A stretch of 64,000 nucleotides of DNA from JAYZDK01 sp964604165 (GTDB lineage Bacteria > Myxococcota_A > UBA796 > CAJQPC01), in the NCBI GenBank assembly GCA_964604165.1, contig CAZRYF010000007.1, forward strand, positions 1-64,000. Direction: 5' to 3'. The notes below the pieces were generated by a model that had not been told where the DNA came from, made no database searches, and saw nothing but the letters and a program-made list of their open reading frames with translations. Position numbers and translations under genes: made by a program. Positions 42,387 through 51,810 of this stretch are shown one piece after another; positions within the stretch are counted from its first letter, which is position 1, and each line of letters starts with the position of its first letter.

Positions 42387-44210
42387 TCAGCCGACGGTGA
42401 CCGATTTGGCCAGATTCCGCGGGCGGTCAATGTCGTGGCCAAGCGCCAGGGCGGCCTGGTAGGACAGCAGCTGCAGCGGGAGGACCGAGATCAGTGGAGA
42501 GAGCAGCGGATGGGTTCGGGGGATCGGAAGGGAGACATCCGCCTCCTTCACCGCCTCCAGGTCCCCGGCGCTGTGCACCAGAATGACCCGAGCGCCCCGA
42601 GCCTTGACCTCCTGGATGTTGGAGAGGGTCTTCTCCCGGTGCGCGTCGTCAGGCATTACGGCCACCACAGGCGTGCCGGCCTCCATCATGGCGATGGGCC
42701 CGTGCTTCATTTCCCCAGCGGGGTAGGCTTCACAGGGCACATAGGCGATCTCCTTGAGCTTCAGCGCGCCTTCAAGCGCCACCGGCCAGGAGACGCCCCG
42801 CCCCATGAAGAGCGCGTAGCTTGCGGACTTCAGCAGATCGACGGCCTCGTGCAGGGGCCCGGGATTGGAGAGATATTCCCGCGCGAGATCCGGCATCCCC
42901 ATAAGCTCCCGGGCGATCAGTTGGCCCTCGTTGGGAGACAGAATTCGTGTGCGTCCCATCATCAAGCTGAAGATGAACAACGCGGTGACCTGGGAGGTGA
43001 AGGCCTTGGTGGAGGCCACGGCGATCTCCGGCCCGGAATGAACGTAGACACCGCTTGCGCAGGTTCTGGCGATGCTTGAGCCCACCACGTTCACCACGCC
43101 AAAAACCCGCCCGCCCTTAAGCTGAACCTCTCGAACCGCCCCCAGGGTGTCAAAGGTCTCCCCGGACTGGGAAATCGCCAGGTACATGGCCTCCAGATCC
43201 ACAACTGCATTGCGTCCGTAGAATTCTGAGGCCACCTCGGCCCGGGCGGGAACCCGTGCAAGGGACTCCACGGCCATGGAGCCGATCAGCGCCGCGTGGT
43301 AGCTGGTGCCGCAGCCCAGAAGGCACACCTGGCGAATGGCGGCCAGGTCACGAGGTTCCATCTGGAATCCACCGAGCTTGGCGCGGCCCTCCTCCTCTTG
43401 GACCCGCCCGGTGAGGCAACGGGCAATGGAGTCTGGCTGCTCTTCAATCTCCTTGAGCATGAAATGGGGGTAGTCCCCCTTGTCCTCCGAGCCGTAGTTG
43501 TCGTCGAGTTCCTCGACCTCATAGGCGGAGCGACCGCCACGCACGCCTGCGGTCTCCACCTCGTCCGCTGTAATTGTGGCCATCTCCCCATCTTCAAGGA
43601 ACACCACCCGGCGCGTGTACTTCACGAGGGCATGGGGATCCGAGCTGACGAAGTTTTCCCCGTCGCCGAGCCCCACAACCAAAGGAGATCCATGCCGTGC
43701 TGCCACCAGGGTGCCCGGGTGATCCGCGAAAGAGACCACCACGCCATAGGTGCCCTGCACCTGCTGAAGGGCCTTCCTCACGGCCTCTACCGGGTCCCCC
43801 TCGTAGTACCGGCGAACCAGGTGGGGCAAAACCTCAGAGTCGGTCTCGGATCGAAAAAACACTCCGTCCTCCTCCAGTCGCTCGCGAAGAAAGTTGGCGT
43901 TTACAATGATGCCGTTGTGCACCACTGCGATGCGTCCATCCGTGTCCAGGTGGGGGTGGGCGTTTTCCTCCGTGACCCCACCATGTGTCGCCCAGCGAGT
44001 GTGGGCGATGCCCGTGTTGCCTTCCAGGTCCGACGGTACAGCTCTCTCAAGCTCTGCCACGCGTCCCACCCGACAAATGGACTGCAGATCGCCGTTTTCC
44101 ACTTGGGCAATGCCAGCCGAGTCATATCCTCGGTACTCGAGGCGCCGCAGCCCATCCAGAAGAATGGGGGCTGCCTCCCGTGCTCCGACGTACCCAACGA
44201 TTCCACACAT
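42387..44210 (-). CDS. glmS: Glutamine-fructose-6-phosphate aminotransferase (isomerising)
   Basis: 607 residues, full length. It makes glucosamine-6-phosphate for peptidoglycan and lipopolysaccharide. The N-terminal glutaminase has the nucleophile Cys2 (MCGIVGYVG), RRLEYRGYDSAG and HTRWATHG; two SIS isomerase domains follow (GCGTSYHAA near 305, AYPAGEMKHGPIAMM near 488), and the C-terminus PRNLAKSVTVG is canonical. The start is five bases after the tlpA-like stop, so it ends a minus-strand operon. I see no glmS ribozyme upstream, as expected since the 5' side is coding. Confidence 0.97.
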   Translation of the reverse strand: MCGIVGYVGAREAAPILLDGLRRLEYRGYDSAGIAQVENGDLQSICRVGRVAELERAVPSDLEGNTGIAHTRWATHGGVTEENAHPHLDTDGRIAVVHNGIIVNANFLRERLEEDGVFFRSETDSEVLPHLVRRYYEGDPVEAVRKALQQVQGTYGVVVSFADHPGTLVAARHGSPLVVGLGDGENFVSSDPHALVKYTRRVVFLEDGEMATITADEVETAGVRGGRSAYEVEELDDNYGSEDKGDYPHFMLKEIEEQPDSIARCLTGRVQEEEGRAKLGGFQMEPRDLAAIRQVCLLGCGTSYHAALIGSMAVESLARVPARAEVASEFYGRNAVVDLEAMYLAISQSGETFDTLGAVREVQLKGGRVFGVVNVVGSSIARTCASGVYVHSGPEIAVASTKAFTSQVTALFIFSLMMGRTRILSPNEGQLIARELMGMPDLAREYLSNPGPLHEAVDLLKSASYALFMGRGVSWPVALEGALKLKEIAYVPCEAYPAGEMKHGPIAMMEAGTPVVAVMPDDAHREKTLSNIQEVKARGARVILVHSAGDLEAVKEADVSLPIPRTHPLLSPLISVLPLQLLSYQAALALGHDIDRPRNLAKSVTVG

Positions 44211-44215
44211 GTTGC

Positions 44216-45301
44216 CTACTCCAACAAACGAGGGAGGACCTCGTCCAGTTCTTGGGTTTCCCCCTCCTTGTAACCACGCCGCTCCATGAGGATCACCCCT
44301 TCTTCGTCCAGCAATACTGTGGCCGGGATTCCGCTCAGTCCAAGGACCTTCTCCAATCCAGGGGACCAGGCCCAGGGAAGATCCTCCACCTCCATCTCAT
44401 GCCAGTCTCGTTCAGCATCGCTGCGATCTGAATCAATGGACACGGCGACCACCTTGCAATCCAGATCCCCTGCCCTGGACCGAGCCCATCGCGCCACCTC
44501 GGGCAGCTGGCTGTGACAAGGCCCACACCAGCTGGCCCAAAGCACCAACAGCACAGGCGCCCCACCACGGCCCACTTCCAGGTCTTCTCCATCTGCCTGT
44601 AGTCGAAACGGCTTCACCTGTCGTCGGGTCACCTCGCCTACTTCCACCACCACACCCCGCGCAAGCGCCTGGTCTCGGAGGTCTGCCACCCGTCTCGAAT
44701 TCGCTGCTTGCTGGGCGCTGCGGATCAACTCGGCCCAGATGCGGGCTTCTTCCGAGCGGGTGGCCCTTTCGGGCATCTGGGGAAAGGCATGGGCTTGCAG
44801 CGTCTTCGCAAGGTCCCGCACCATGGCATCGCCCCAGGGCAATCGCCCGGCTACGGGCACCTCCTCTCCCAACGCTACAAGTCGCGATGCGGCAGCCAGT
44901 CCGAGATCCTCCTCCTTGACCAGAATCATGAGGCGCCAGGCTCGGTAGACATCTTCCACACTGCCCTCCCCCATTTGCCCGGCAGCCGCCTCCACCGCCT
45001 TGGCGCGAGCTCGGTCCACGCCCCAGCCTTCTACCCTCCACAGCACCGCCGCCTCGTCCACGTGCCCCGGCCAGGCCTCCAGGTGCTTCCTTACGCCTCT
45101 GCGGACGGCGCGAGAGCTTCCCCTGGATGCCTGGTCCCACATGTCAACGGCCCCACAGTCTGCACCGGTGGGCCCGTCTCTTTGCCAGCCGGTGGCCCGA
45201 GCGGGTGCATCCATCCAGGCAAGAGTCTGCTCTCGCAGCGCCTCAACCTCCGTGGGTGCTGCCCACGCCAACCCCACCATCCAGTACCAGCCTGGGATCA
45301 C
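44216..45301 (-). CDS. Exported TlpA/ResA-like thioredoxin-fold protein with N-terminal helical domain
   Basis: 361 residues from GTG 45301, immediately after the coaD stop. A signal peptide (IPGWYWMVGLAWA) is followed by ~220 helical residues of unknown kind (ALREQTLAWMD, AAASRLVALGEEVPVAGR). The thioredoxin-like domain is C-terminal (residues ~235-361) with active site WASWCGPCHSQ and the cis-proline block GIPATVLLDEEG. It likely acts in periplasmic thiol reduction or peroxide handling. The function of the N-terminal domain is unknown. It sits between coaD and glmS. Confidence 0.8.
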   Translation of the reverse strand: MIPGWYWMVGLAWAAPTEVEALREQTLAWMDAPARATGWQRDGPTGADCGAVDMWDQASRGSSRAVRRGVRKHLEAWPGHVDEAAVLWRVEGWGVDRARAKAVEAAAGQMGEGSVEDVYRAWRLMILVKEEDLGLAAASRLVALGEEVPVAGRLPWGDAMVRDLAKTLQAHAFPQMPERATRSEEARIWAELIRSAQQAANSRRVADLRDQALARGVVVEVGEVTRRQVKPFRLQADGEDLEVGRGGAPVLLVLWASWCGPCHSQLPEVARWARSRAGDLDCKVVAVSIDSDRSDAERDWHEMEVEDLPWAWSPGLEKVLGLSGIPATVLLDEEGVILMERRGYKEGETQELDEVLPRLLE

Positions 45302-45787
45302 CTACCCACCGTGGAGGGCCTCCAGAAGCGGTCCCAGGGCCGCCTCTGGCACGTAGCTGGACACCTCTCCCCCCATGCCAGCGATCTCTTTGACCAGGCT
45401 TGAACTCACAAAGATGTTTCGCGGTTCCGTGAGCAGAAACACGGTCTGGACGTCCGGGGCCATGTCCATGTTGGCCAGGCCAATCTGGAATTCGAACTCA
45501 AAATCTGTCACGGCACGGAGACCGCGGAGAATGGCGATCGCATCTACCTTGTGGCAGTAGTCCACCAACAGCCCGGCGAAGGTATCCACCCGGACCCGGT
45601 CCATCTGGGACGTGCAGGAGTGGAGCACATCCAGTCGAACATCCAAGGGGATCAAGGCCTTCTTGTTCGGATTGTGCCCGCAGGCGACCACCACCTCGTC
45701 AAACAATCCCAGCGCGCGTTCGAGCAGATCCATGTGGCCCATGGTGATGGGATCAAAACTCCCAGCAAGAACAGCACGTCGGATCAC
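45302..45787 (-). CDS. coaD: Phosphopantetheine adenylyltransferase
   Basis: 161 residues, typical length. It performs the fourth step of coenzyme A synthesis. GSFDPITMGHMDLLERAL at the N-terminus contains the nucleotidyltransferase TxGH motif; RGLRAVTDFEFEFQIGLANM near 90 and the SSSLVKEIA motif near 128 complete the active site. It is co-directional with the TPR gene upstream (26 bases) and the tlpA-like gene downstream (touching). Confidence 0.96.
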   Translation of the reverse strand: MIRRAVLAGSFDPITMGHMDLLERALGLFDEVVVACGHNPNKKALIPLDVRLDVLHSCTSQMDRVRVDTFAGLLVDYCHKVDAIAILRGLRAVTDFEFEFQIGLANMDMAPDVQTVFLLTEPRNIFVSSSLVKEIAGMGGEVSSYVPEAALGPLLEALHGG

Positions 45788-45813
45788 CTGTGTCCTCCTC
45801 GACCGGCTGCACT

Positions 45814-47025
45814 CTAACCCGGACGCTCACCCTGTTGCACAGGACGGCTGCCCAGGCGGTCCATCAGGGCTGCGCATCGCGCATCGCCCCGCAACCTACC
45901 AAACGCGGGGTCCAAGGCGACATCTCGGGCCAATTCGACCTTGTAGGCCTGGGAGATTGACCCTTGAAGGCCCAGTGCACCTTCCAGGGCGCCCAGTGCA
46001 TCGAACTCCATACCCTGGATGGCAAACACCATGGACTCCATCCACAGGGACATGGCGTGCTTTGGATAACGGACCCGCAGGGCCGTCAAGGCCCCTTGGG
46101 CCTCTGCAAGCCGTCCGAGGCGTGCCAGGGCCACCGCGCGATTGCCCATGGCCTGCATGTGGTCCGGATCGATCGCGAGTATTCGGTCATAGGCAGCCAG
46201 CTCAAGACGGTGCATGCCAAGACGCTTCTCTGCGAGCGCCATACCCGTCAACCACCTCACGTCCCCGGGGGCCTGCACCACCAGCCATCGGTATTGAAAC
46301 AAGGCATCTTCGTACTGTTCAGACGCATAGGCTGCCTGAGCCACATGGGCCCGAAGCTCCGGATCATCTGGGCGGTTCGCCAGCTGATCCGGAGCGCGAA
46401 GCGCCTCGACGATGACCGGAACCTGCTCCCGGTACCACGGATACCAACCCCAGCCCGTCTCGTGATCGTCGGATTGGGCCCGTCGGCCCTTCCAATGTCC
46501 GGGATCCGCGTCAGCCAGGGCGTCGAGAGGGGTCAAAAGCTCGTTGGGTTGTACGGCAGCCGTTCGGCGTGGAGGATGGGGGGAAGGGGCAGCCGGCGCC
46601 GTGTGCAGGTGGGATCGAAACTCGACGATCTTCTCCGCCAGCAGGCCGCCCTGACCGCTTTCTACCAGCCGGTCCACTGTATCGATCCAGAGACTGCCCG
46701 CACTTACCGCGAGGAAGACCACCAAGAATCGCAGGTCAAATCCCTCTCCCCTGCGACTCTTTCGGGCCTCAATCGCAAGCCGCTCCACGCTCAGGGTCAC
46801 CGGCCCGCGGCGAACCCTCGCACGCTGTCCTGCAAACAAGCGCCGCCCACGGACCAGAAGAACACCCCCCTGTTGGTGCAACAGGATGGGGGGCGTGGGA
46901 CAGGCCAGGGGTGAGAGTGGATGATCCCCCAACCACAGGCGGTCCTTCACGGGAAGGACCCGCTCCTCCACCACCTGGTCGTGCAATGACACTGTGACCT
47001 GTACGCGTTGGTAGCGATCAGCCAC
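45814..47025 (-). CDS. FHA-like/TPR membrane protein, paralogue 2
   Basis: 403 residues from GTG 47025, with GGAGG seven bases upstream and an 8-base overlap with the previous gene. Residues ~1-85 form a small beta domain (VSLHDQVVEERVLPVKDRLW) of the FHA-like type found at the N-terminus of gliding/TonB-like deltaproteobacterial proteins. A membrane helix is near 100-115 (FLVVFLAVSAGSLW). After a Pro-rich linker, residues ~220-370 hold TPR repeats (AAYASEQYEDALFQYRWLVV, ALARLGRLAEAQGALTALRV). The C-terminus ends DPAFGRLRGDARCAALMDRL. It is a tandem paralogue of the next entry. Confidence 0.7.
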   Translation of the reverse strand: MADRYQRVQVTVSLHDQVVEERVLPVKDRLWLGDHPLSPLACPTPPILLHQQGGVLLVRGRRLFAGQRARVRRGPVTLSVERLAIEARKSRRGEGFDLRFLVVFLAVSAGSLWIDTVDRLVESGQGGLLAEKIVEFRSHLHTAPAAPSPHPPRRTAAVQPNELLTPLDALADADPGHWKGRRAQSDDHETGWGWYPWYREQVPVIVEALRAPDQLANRPDDPELRAHVAQAAYASEQYEDALFQYRWLVVQAPGDVRWLTGMALAEKRLGMHRLELAAYDRILAIDPDHMQAMGNRAVALARLGRLAEAQGALTALRVRYPKHAMSLWMESMVFAIQGMEFDALGALEGALGLQGSISQAYKVELARDVALDPAFGRLRGDARCAALMDRLGSRPVQQGERPG

Positions 47026-48499
47026 GGCTGGACCTCCGCACCAGGGAGAGGGCATCGGACCCGTAATAGCGCACCAACAACCGCTCGAAGCGCTTGCCCT
47101 CACGGAGGGAGTCAAAAGCCGGGTCTATGCGGATGTCTTGCCGAAACTCGATATGGTGCAAGGTGTCCAGCCGGTTCATCCCCTGCAGAGCCAGTTTAAG
47201 GTACTCCAGAGCCTCGTCGTCCTCGCCCATGGCAGCATGGATCTTGGCTCGGTGCAGGTTGGCGTAGGGATCCACGGGCGTCAGGACATCCAGCTGGGCC
47301 ATCAACTCCAACGCCTCATCGAACCGCCCCTGGTGGGCGAGGTTCACGGCCAGGTTGTTGATGGCATGGGTGTCGTCGGGCTTCAGCGAAAGGGCCCGCA
47401 GGTACAGGGTCTCCTCAGTGGCAAAGTCACCTTTGCGCTTGTAGACAAGGGCAAGGTTGTTGTAGCCCGCTGGTTCGTCCGGGTAGAGGTCGACAAACTT
47501 CTGGTAGGTGGCCGCGCAGCGTTCTGTGTCCTCCGCCAGGTATTGATAGTACCCGATCTGCTGAAGCGCCCAGCCATCCTCGGGATCCAGGCGCAGCTTC
47601 TCCTGTGCGCGATCGATGGTGTCCGCGAAGGAGGCATCGATGCGGTCCTCAGAGACGTCCATCCAATCCGAAAAACCCCAGCCTGAGTCCTCTTCCGCCG
47701 GTGCGAGCCTCGTTGCCTCTTCGTCGGCCAAGGCTTCGTCTCCGCGAAGATCCTGAGGCTCCACCACATCGGGAATCACAGGCTTCGGGCTCTCTTTCTG
47801 GGCCAGCACCTCCCCGTCTGGAGGCAGGGGCTGGTGTGTCCCCTGGGAGGCCGGCGCGTCCTGGTTCGGGACACGGACGGGTCGAAGGGCGACCTCCGCG
47901 GCTCCATCCAGTCGGTCCTTGGGACCGTCTGCGCCCACGGGAAGGTAGTAGCTTGGGGCGGGCCGGTTGTGCTGGGCGCCCGTGTCTCTGTGAATGACCG
48001 CGGAATCGGCCCCAGCGTAGTCCTCTGCCAGGAGCCGGGCGATCAGCTCAGCTGTCGGCTGCAGGGTCGTTGTGGGAGCCGAATCCCCCACGAGGCGCAT
48101 CACCAACTCCAACTGCATGGCGAAGACGCTCATGGCGAGGATGCCAATGGCCAGGATGAAATCCCCCTCCCCCAACATGCCGGACCGGGGCAATCGGAAT
48201 TGGGGCACACGGGTAAACTCGGCGCGAATCGGGCCGACTGCGACTGCAACACCCGGCTGATCCACATCGACTGGATGCCTTCGGCCTCGTGGATCCACCA
48301 CCACAGCGTGGTCAGCCGCATCCCACTCCAGTCGGGCAAAGTGCAGCCGCCCCCTGGGGGTAGGCAAGGAAATCTGGCCCCGATCCCCCAGTACCACCTC
48401 TCCTTCCCGCGGGTGAAGGACGCGATCCTCCACCAAACGCCCGTGAAATCGAACGACAGCGCGGACAGCGTGTTGGGGGTGTCGCGATCTTCTTCTCAT
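47018..48499 (-). CDS. FHA-like/TPR membrane protein, paralogue 1
   Basis: 493 residues from ATG 48499 (the open frame reaches 48532 but the extra part has no support). The beta domain at residues ~8-95 (VVRFHGRLVEDRVLHPREGE) matches paralogue 2 in motif order. A membrane helix is near 112-130 (FILAIGILAMSVFAMQLEL). A long acidic linker is followed by TPR repeats at ~280-430 (YNNLALVYKRKGDFATEETL, AINNLAVNLAHQGRFDEALE). The C-terminus (IRIDPAFDSLREGKRFERLL) again matches paralogue 2. The pair probably forms a membrane complex; in myxobacteria such layouts occur in gliding-machinery proteins, but that link is only suggested. Confidence 0.7.
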   Translation of the reverse strand: MRRRSRHPQHAVRAVVRFHGRLVEDRVLHPREGEVVLGDRGQISLPTPRGRLHFARLEWDAADHAVVVDPRGRRHPVDVDQPGVAVAVGPIRAEFTRVPQFRLPRSGMLGEGDFILAIGILAMSVFAMQLELVMRLVGDSAPTTTLQPTAELIARLLAEDYAGADSAVIHRDTGAQHNRPAPSYYLPVGADGPKDRLDGAAEVALRPVRVPNQDAPASQGTHQPLPPDGEVLAQKESPKPVIPDVVEPQDLRGDEALADEEATRLAPAEEDSGWGFSDWMDVSEDRIDASFADTIDRAQEKLRLDPEDGWALQQIGYYQYLAEDTERCAATYQKFVDLYPDEPAGYNNLALVYKRKGDFATEETLYLRALSLKPDDTHAINNLAVNLAHQGRFDEALELMAQLDVLTPVDPYANLHRAKIHAAMGEDDEALEYLKLALQGMNRLDTLHHIEFRQDIRIDPAFDSLREGKRFERLLVRYYGSDALSLVRRSSRG

Positions 48500-48665
48500 C
48501 GGGGCGCCCTCAAGGCGAAACAAACCAGACACCCAGGCGCTTGCCGGGGCGCACTGTGATTGTACGTCCTGTCGACACCTTTGCCGACGGGAAAATCACG
48601 TTCTTCCACTCCTTTACACAGGATTTCCTGAGGGAGTCGGGGTCGGCACGGGCTAAGACGAGGAA

Positions 48666-49400
48666 ATGCCCACTGCAGCGGTCGTTATCATCGGCAATGA
48701 GATTCTCTCCGGCAAGTTCCCGGATGAGAACGGCCCCTTCTTGACCCTTCGCCTGCGGGAGATGGGGATCGACCTGGTTCGGCTGGTTGTCATTCCCGAC
48801 CAGGCGGACACCATTGCGAGGGAGGTGCGCAACTGCTCCGAGGAGCACGATCTGGTCTTTACAAGTGGTGGCGTGGGTCCCACCCACGACGACATCACCC
48901 TGGAATCCGTCGCCCAGGCGTTTGATCTCCCCCTTGCGTTGGTGCCCGAGCTGGAGGCCATTCTCCGCAGACGCTGGCCCGACGGTCCCCCAGAAGCCGC
49001 GCTTCGGATGGCCCGCCTCCCGGTGGGATCGGAGCTTATCTGGGATGGGGACCTCCGTTTTCCCCTGGTGCGGGTGAAGAATGTGCACATTCTCCCCGGG
49101 GTGCCTTTCCTGCTTCAAGGGAAGTTCAATTCAGCTGCCCATCGTTGGTCTGGCGCACGCGTTCTCACGGAACGAATTCACGTGCAGCTGCGGGAGGTGG
49201 AGATCGCGCCGGTGCTCTCCGAGGCCCAAGGGCGTTGGCCCCAGGTCGCGATCGGATCTTATCCGCGCCACAAAGAGGGCGAGTGGTCTGTGCTGGTGAC
49301 CCTGGAGGGTCGGGAGGCCAAAGCACTGGCTGCGGCCCATGCATGGCTCCAGGATCGATTGGTCACCCCGGGTGAATCCCCGCCGACGCGAGGCACTTGA
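48666..49400 (+). CDS. CinA-type molybdopterin-binding-domain protein, N-terminal half only
   Basis: 244 residues. The N-terminal MoCF_biosynth/COG1058 domain is complete: IGNEILSGKFPDENGPFL, then FTSGGVGPTHDDITLESVAQ near residue 65, and ILPGVPFLLQGKF near 138. The C-terminal CinA domain (NMN amidohydrolase) found in full-length CinA is absent, and the protein ends at a length typical of the short family. Short forms may act as ADP-ribose pyrophosphatase-like enzymes. It starts at ATG 48666 with GAGG upstream. Its 3' end overlaps convergent mutY by 38 bases. Confidence 0.85.
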   Translation: MPTAAVVIIGNEILSGKFPDENGPFLTLRLREMGIDLVRLVVIPDQADTIAREVRNCSEEHDLVFTSGGVGPTHDDITLESVAQAFDLPLALVPELEAILRRRWPDGPPEAALRMARLPVGSELIWDGDLRFPLVRVKNVHILPGVPFLLQGKFNSAAHRWSGARVLTERIHVQLREVEIAPVLSEAQGRWPQVAIGSYPRHKEGEWSVLVTLEGREAKALAAAHAWLQDRLVTPGESPPTRGT

Positions 49401-50394
49401 GGTCCAGAGAGGAGAGGGCCATGCCCTTCAGATCCTGGGCCCAGGTGAGGTCTTCTCCTACCGGCGCCTTGGCCCACTCACCCCGCCAGATGCCCATGGC
49501 GAGATCCCGGTGTGTGAAGACATGTCTGACCACCCCGATTCGCTCCTGAATACGCAAACCGCCCTGCTGCTTCTTGGCCCAGTTCAGTAGCGCCGCTTCC
49601 TCCTGAGGCTTCTCCGAGGTGGAGGGTCCAGGCGGGCCCCACATGGCACCGAGGAGGCCTCTCGTCGGGCGTCGCTTCAACAACACGGCGCCATCCGGTC
49701 GGGAGATCACAACGCAGGCCCCGTGAATTTTCCTGGGGGGCTTTCGTCGGGGCTTGTTGGGCAGCCTCTGGGCATCGTCGGTTCCAAAGGACCGGCAGTG
49801 GGAGGACACGGGGCATTCCCCGCAACGGGGCATACCGGGAAGACAGATCAACGCGCCGAGCTCCATCAATGCCTGGTTCCAGTCCCCCGAGGAACCGCGC
49901 ACCAGGAGCCTCTCCGCGAGCTGCCAAAGGGCCTTTGCCCCTTTGGGGGATCGGGGGTCCTCCCCCAGGCGAAACAAGCGCGAGAGTACCCGCTCCACGT
50001 TCCCATCCACCAGCGGTTCGTCCTGCCCCATGGCAATGGAGGCGATTGCCCCCGCCGTGTAGCGCCCAACTCCAGGCAGGGTCTTCAGGCCCTTGGCTGT
50101 CGTTGGAAAGCCACCCTGGAGAGCCACAGCCTGGGCCGCTCGGTGAAGGTTTCGGGCCCGGCGGTAGTATCCCAGGCCGCTCCAGGCCCCCAAGACATCC
50201 TCCAGGGGTGCCCGGGCCAGGTCCTCCACTGTGGGCCAGCGCGCGAGAAAGGCCTCAAAATAGGGGACCACCGTGGCCACCCGCGTCTGTTGAAGCATGA
50301 TCTCTGAGAGCAGGGTCCGGTAGGGTCCCGGCGTGTCCCGCCAGGGGAGAGACCGGGCTTCCCGGCGGTACCAGTCCAGAAGTTGCGCCTGCAT
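49363..50394 (-). CDS. mutY: Adenine DNA glycosylase
   Basis: 343 residues from ATG 50394. It removes adenine mispaired with 8-oxoguanine. The helix-hairpin-helix and catalytic part show SEIMLQQTRVATV (catalytic Glu near residue 30), LPGVGRYTAGAIASIAMGQ near 107 and VDGNVERVL (catalytic Asp near 130). The [4Fe-4S] cluster cysteines are CLPGMPRCGECPVSSHC (C-x6-C-x2-C-x5-C) near 184-200. The C-terminal NUDIX-like domain (VLLKRRPTRGLLGAMWGPP) recognises 8-oxoG. The start is 51 bases from the divergent membrane-protein start. Confidence 0.95.
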   Translation of the reverse strand: MQAQLLDWYRREARSLPWRDTPGPYRTLLSEIMLQQTRVATVVPYFEAFLARWPTVEDLARAPLEDVLGAWSGLGYYRRARNLHRAAQAVALQGGFPTTAKGLKTLPGVGRYTAGAIASIAMGQDEPLVDGNVERVLSRLFRLGEDPRSPKGAKALWQLAERLLVRGSSGDWNQALMELGALICLPGMPRCGECPVSSHCRSFGTDDAQRLPNKPRRKPPRKIHGACVVISRPDGAVLLKRRPTRGLLGAMWGPPGPSTSEKPQEEAALLNWAKKQQGGLRIQERIGVVRHVFTHRDLAMGIWRGEWAKAPVGEDLTWAQDLKGMALSSLDLKCLASAGIHPG

Positions 50395-50445
50395 CGTGCC
50401 TCTGTAGCCGCTGTGGGGCGGGCCGGCCCATGGCACCATGGGCCC

Positions 50446-51810
50446 ATGTTTGGTCCTCTTCCAGATCCGTCCCAGGTGGTGGTACCCCATGGGATGGCCG
50501 CGCTCCCCTTTGCTTGGGTCGTCTGCCTCGCCGGGGGGCTGGGGCTGTCCACTCTGGCGCTGGTAGGACGGCTTCCCGCGGGGGCGCGGGCGTTTTTCTT
50601 TTGCCTGGGCCAGGTGGTGTTCTGGACCGCGCCCCTCGCCGGACATCTCGAACCAGACCTCTACGGCGCCTTTCCCACCGTGGACAAGTCAGGCTCCATC
50701 GCCTTCTACCTGGACGGTGTTCACCGAAGGCTCGCGGCGCATCCCATTGCCTCCCTGTCGGACCCGGCGGTACAGCTCATTGGTGTCCACGTGGGGCACC
50801 TCTGGATTGTGGAGATTTTCGACACCTTTCTCTCCACTGCCGGTGCGTTCAACGCCCAGGCGCTGCTCTACCCCACCCTTGGTTGGTGGTCGGCTGCCCT
50901 GTTCTGCTCGCTCCTCGGGTGCTCATGGGTCACGGGGATTGCCTTGGGGTTCGGCTTTGGCATGGGACTTCATGTTTTTGCAGACTTGAATTGGTACACC
51001 GTGGAGAAGGCCGCCGTGTTTGTGCTCGCGCTCTACGCTGCAAGTCTTGCCAAGACCTTGGAGGGGGGGCGGTGGTGGGTGCTGTCCGTCTTGGCCTGGC
51101 TCTTGTGCACCCTCATGAATTGGTACTTCGCCCTGGCAGCCGCCTTCGGGGCCGCTCTCTTGTGGGCCTGCACGCGGTCGGCCTTCATGGCCCGGGCCTG
51201 CGGGGCCACGGCGCTCTTCGCGCTGCCTCTGGCCTGGTACCAGCTTCAGCTGCTAAGCGGCGGCGCACATCCGGGAAACCCGGACACCTATCTCCACCAG
51301 CGGGCGGCTCTGGACGTGGTCTCCCTCACAGATGGCACTTGGAATCGCCTGGAGATGTGGAGGGCCTTGGACCCGGTCTTCTTGGGGGCCGCGTGTTGGG
51401 GCGCCTGGACAACCCGAAGGCTGGCCGCGACCCATGCTCTGCTCGGGATGGCCGGCGTCTTCCTGCTGCTCTCTTTGGGGCCCTTCCCGTTCGGTGCTCC
51501 AAACCCCGTCTGGTTGGGGATTCGGGCCGTGGTGCCCGGGTTCTGGCGGGTGGCGGAGCCCGAGGTGTTCTTTCAGGGGACCATCCTCTGTGCCATGGCC
51601 ATCGGAGCAAGGGCGCTGGGGCCCACACCGCGACCCTGGATGTACCCGGTAGCTGTGGCCATCTGGGCGGTTTCCGTGGCGTCCCATCCGGCGTTTCCGG
51701 GTTTCTCGGTCTTTCGAGAGCCCCGCCTGGCTCCGTCCTGGTCCCACCAGGAGGCACCCGTCCAGGATAGGGGGCTTCGGCCCCCCTCTTCCAAGGACGG
51801 TGACCAGTGA
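50446..51810 (+). CDS. Polytopic membrane protein, possible glycosyltransferase-type (GT-C-like)
   Basis: 454 residues from ATG 50446. About 10-12 hydrophobic segments are spread over residues ~18-430, with a large loop near residues 70-110 containing PDLYGAFPTVDKSGSIAFYL and VHRRLAAHPIAS. A conserved-looking DLNWYTVEK follows near 182. The plan (acidic residues in the first long external loop, many helices) is like GT-C membrane glycosyltransferases, but no diagnostic motif confirms it. The C-terminal ~30 residues are soluble and basic/proline-rich. Stop overlaps the DUF362 start (GTGA), so the two proteins are co-made. Confidence 0.65.
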   Translation: MFGPLPDPSQVVVPHGMAALPFAWVVCLAGGLGLSTLALVGRLPAGARAFFFCLGQVVFWTAPLAGHLEPDLYGAFPTVDKSGSIAFYLDGVHRRLAAHPIASLSDPAVQLIGVHVGHLWIVEIFDTFLSTAGAFNAQALLYPTLGWWSAALFCSLLGCSWVTGIALGFGFGMGLHVFADLNWYTVEKAAVFVLALYAASLAKTLEGGRWWVLSVLAWLLCTLMNWYFALAAAFGAALLWACTRSAFMARACGATALFALPLAWYQLQLLSGGAHPGNPDTYLHQRAALDVVSLTDGTWNRLEMWRALDPVFLGAACWGAWTTRRLAATHALLGMAGVFLLLSLGPFPFGAPNPVWLGIRAVVPGFWRVAEPEVFFQGTILCAMAIGARALGPTPRPWMYPVAVAIWAVSVASHPAFPGFSVFREPRLAPSWSHQEAPVQDRGLRPPSSKDGDQ

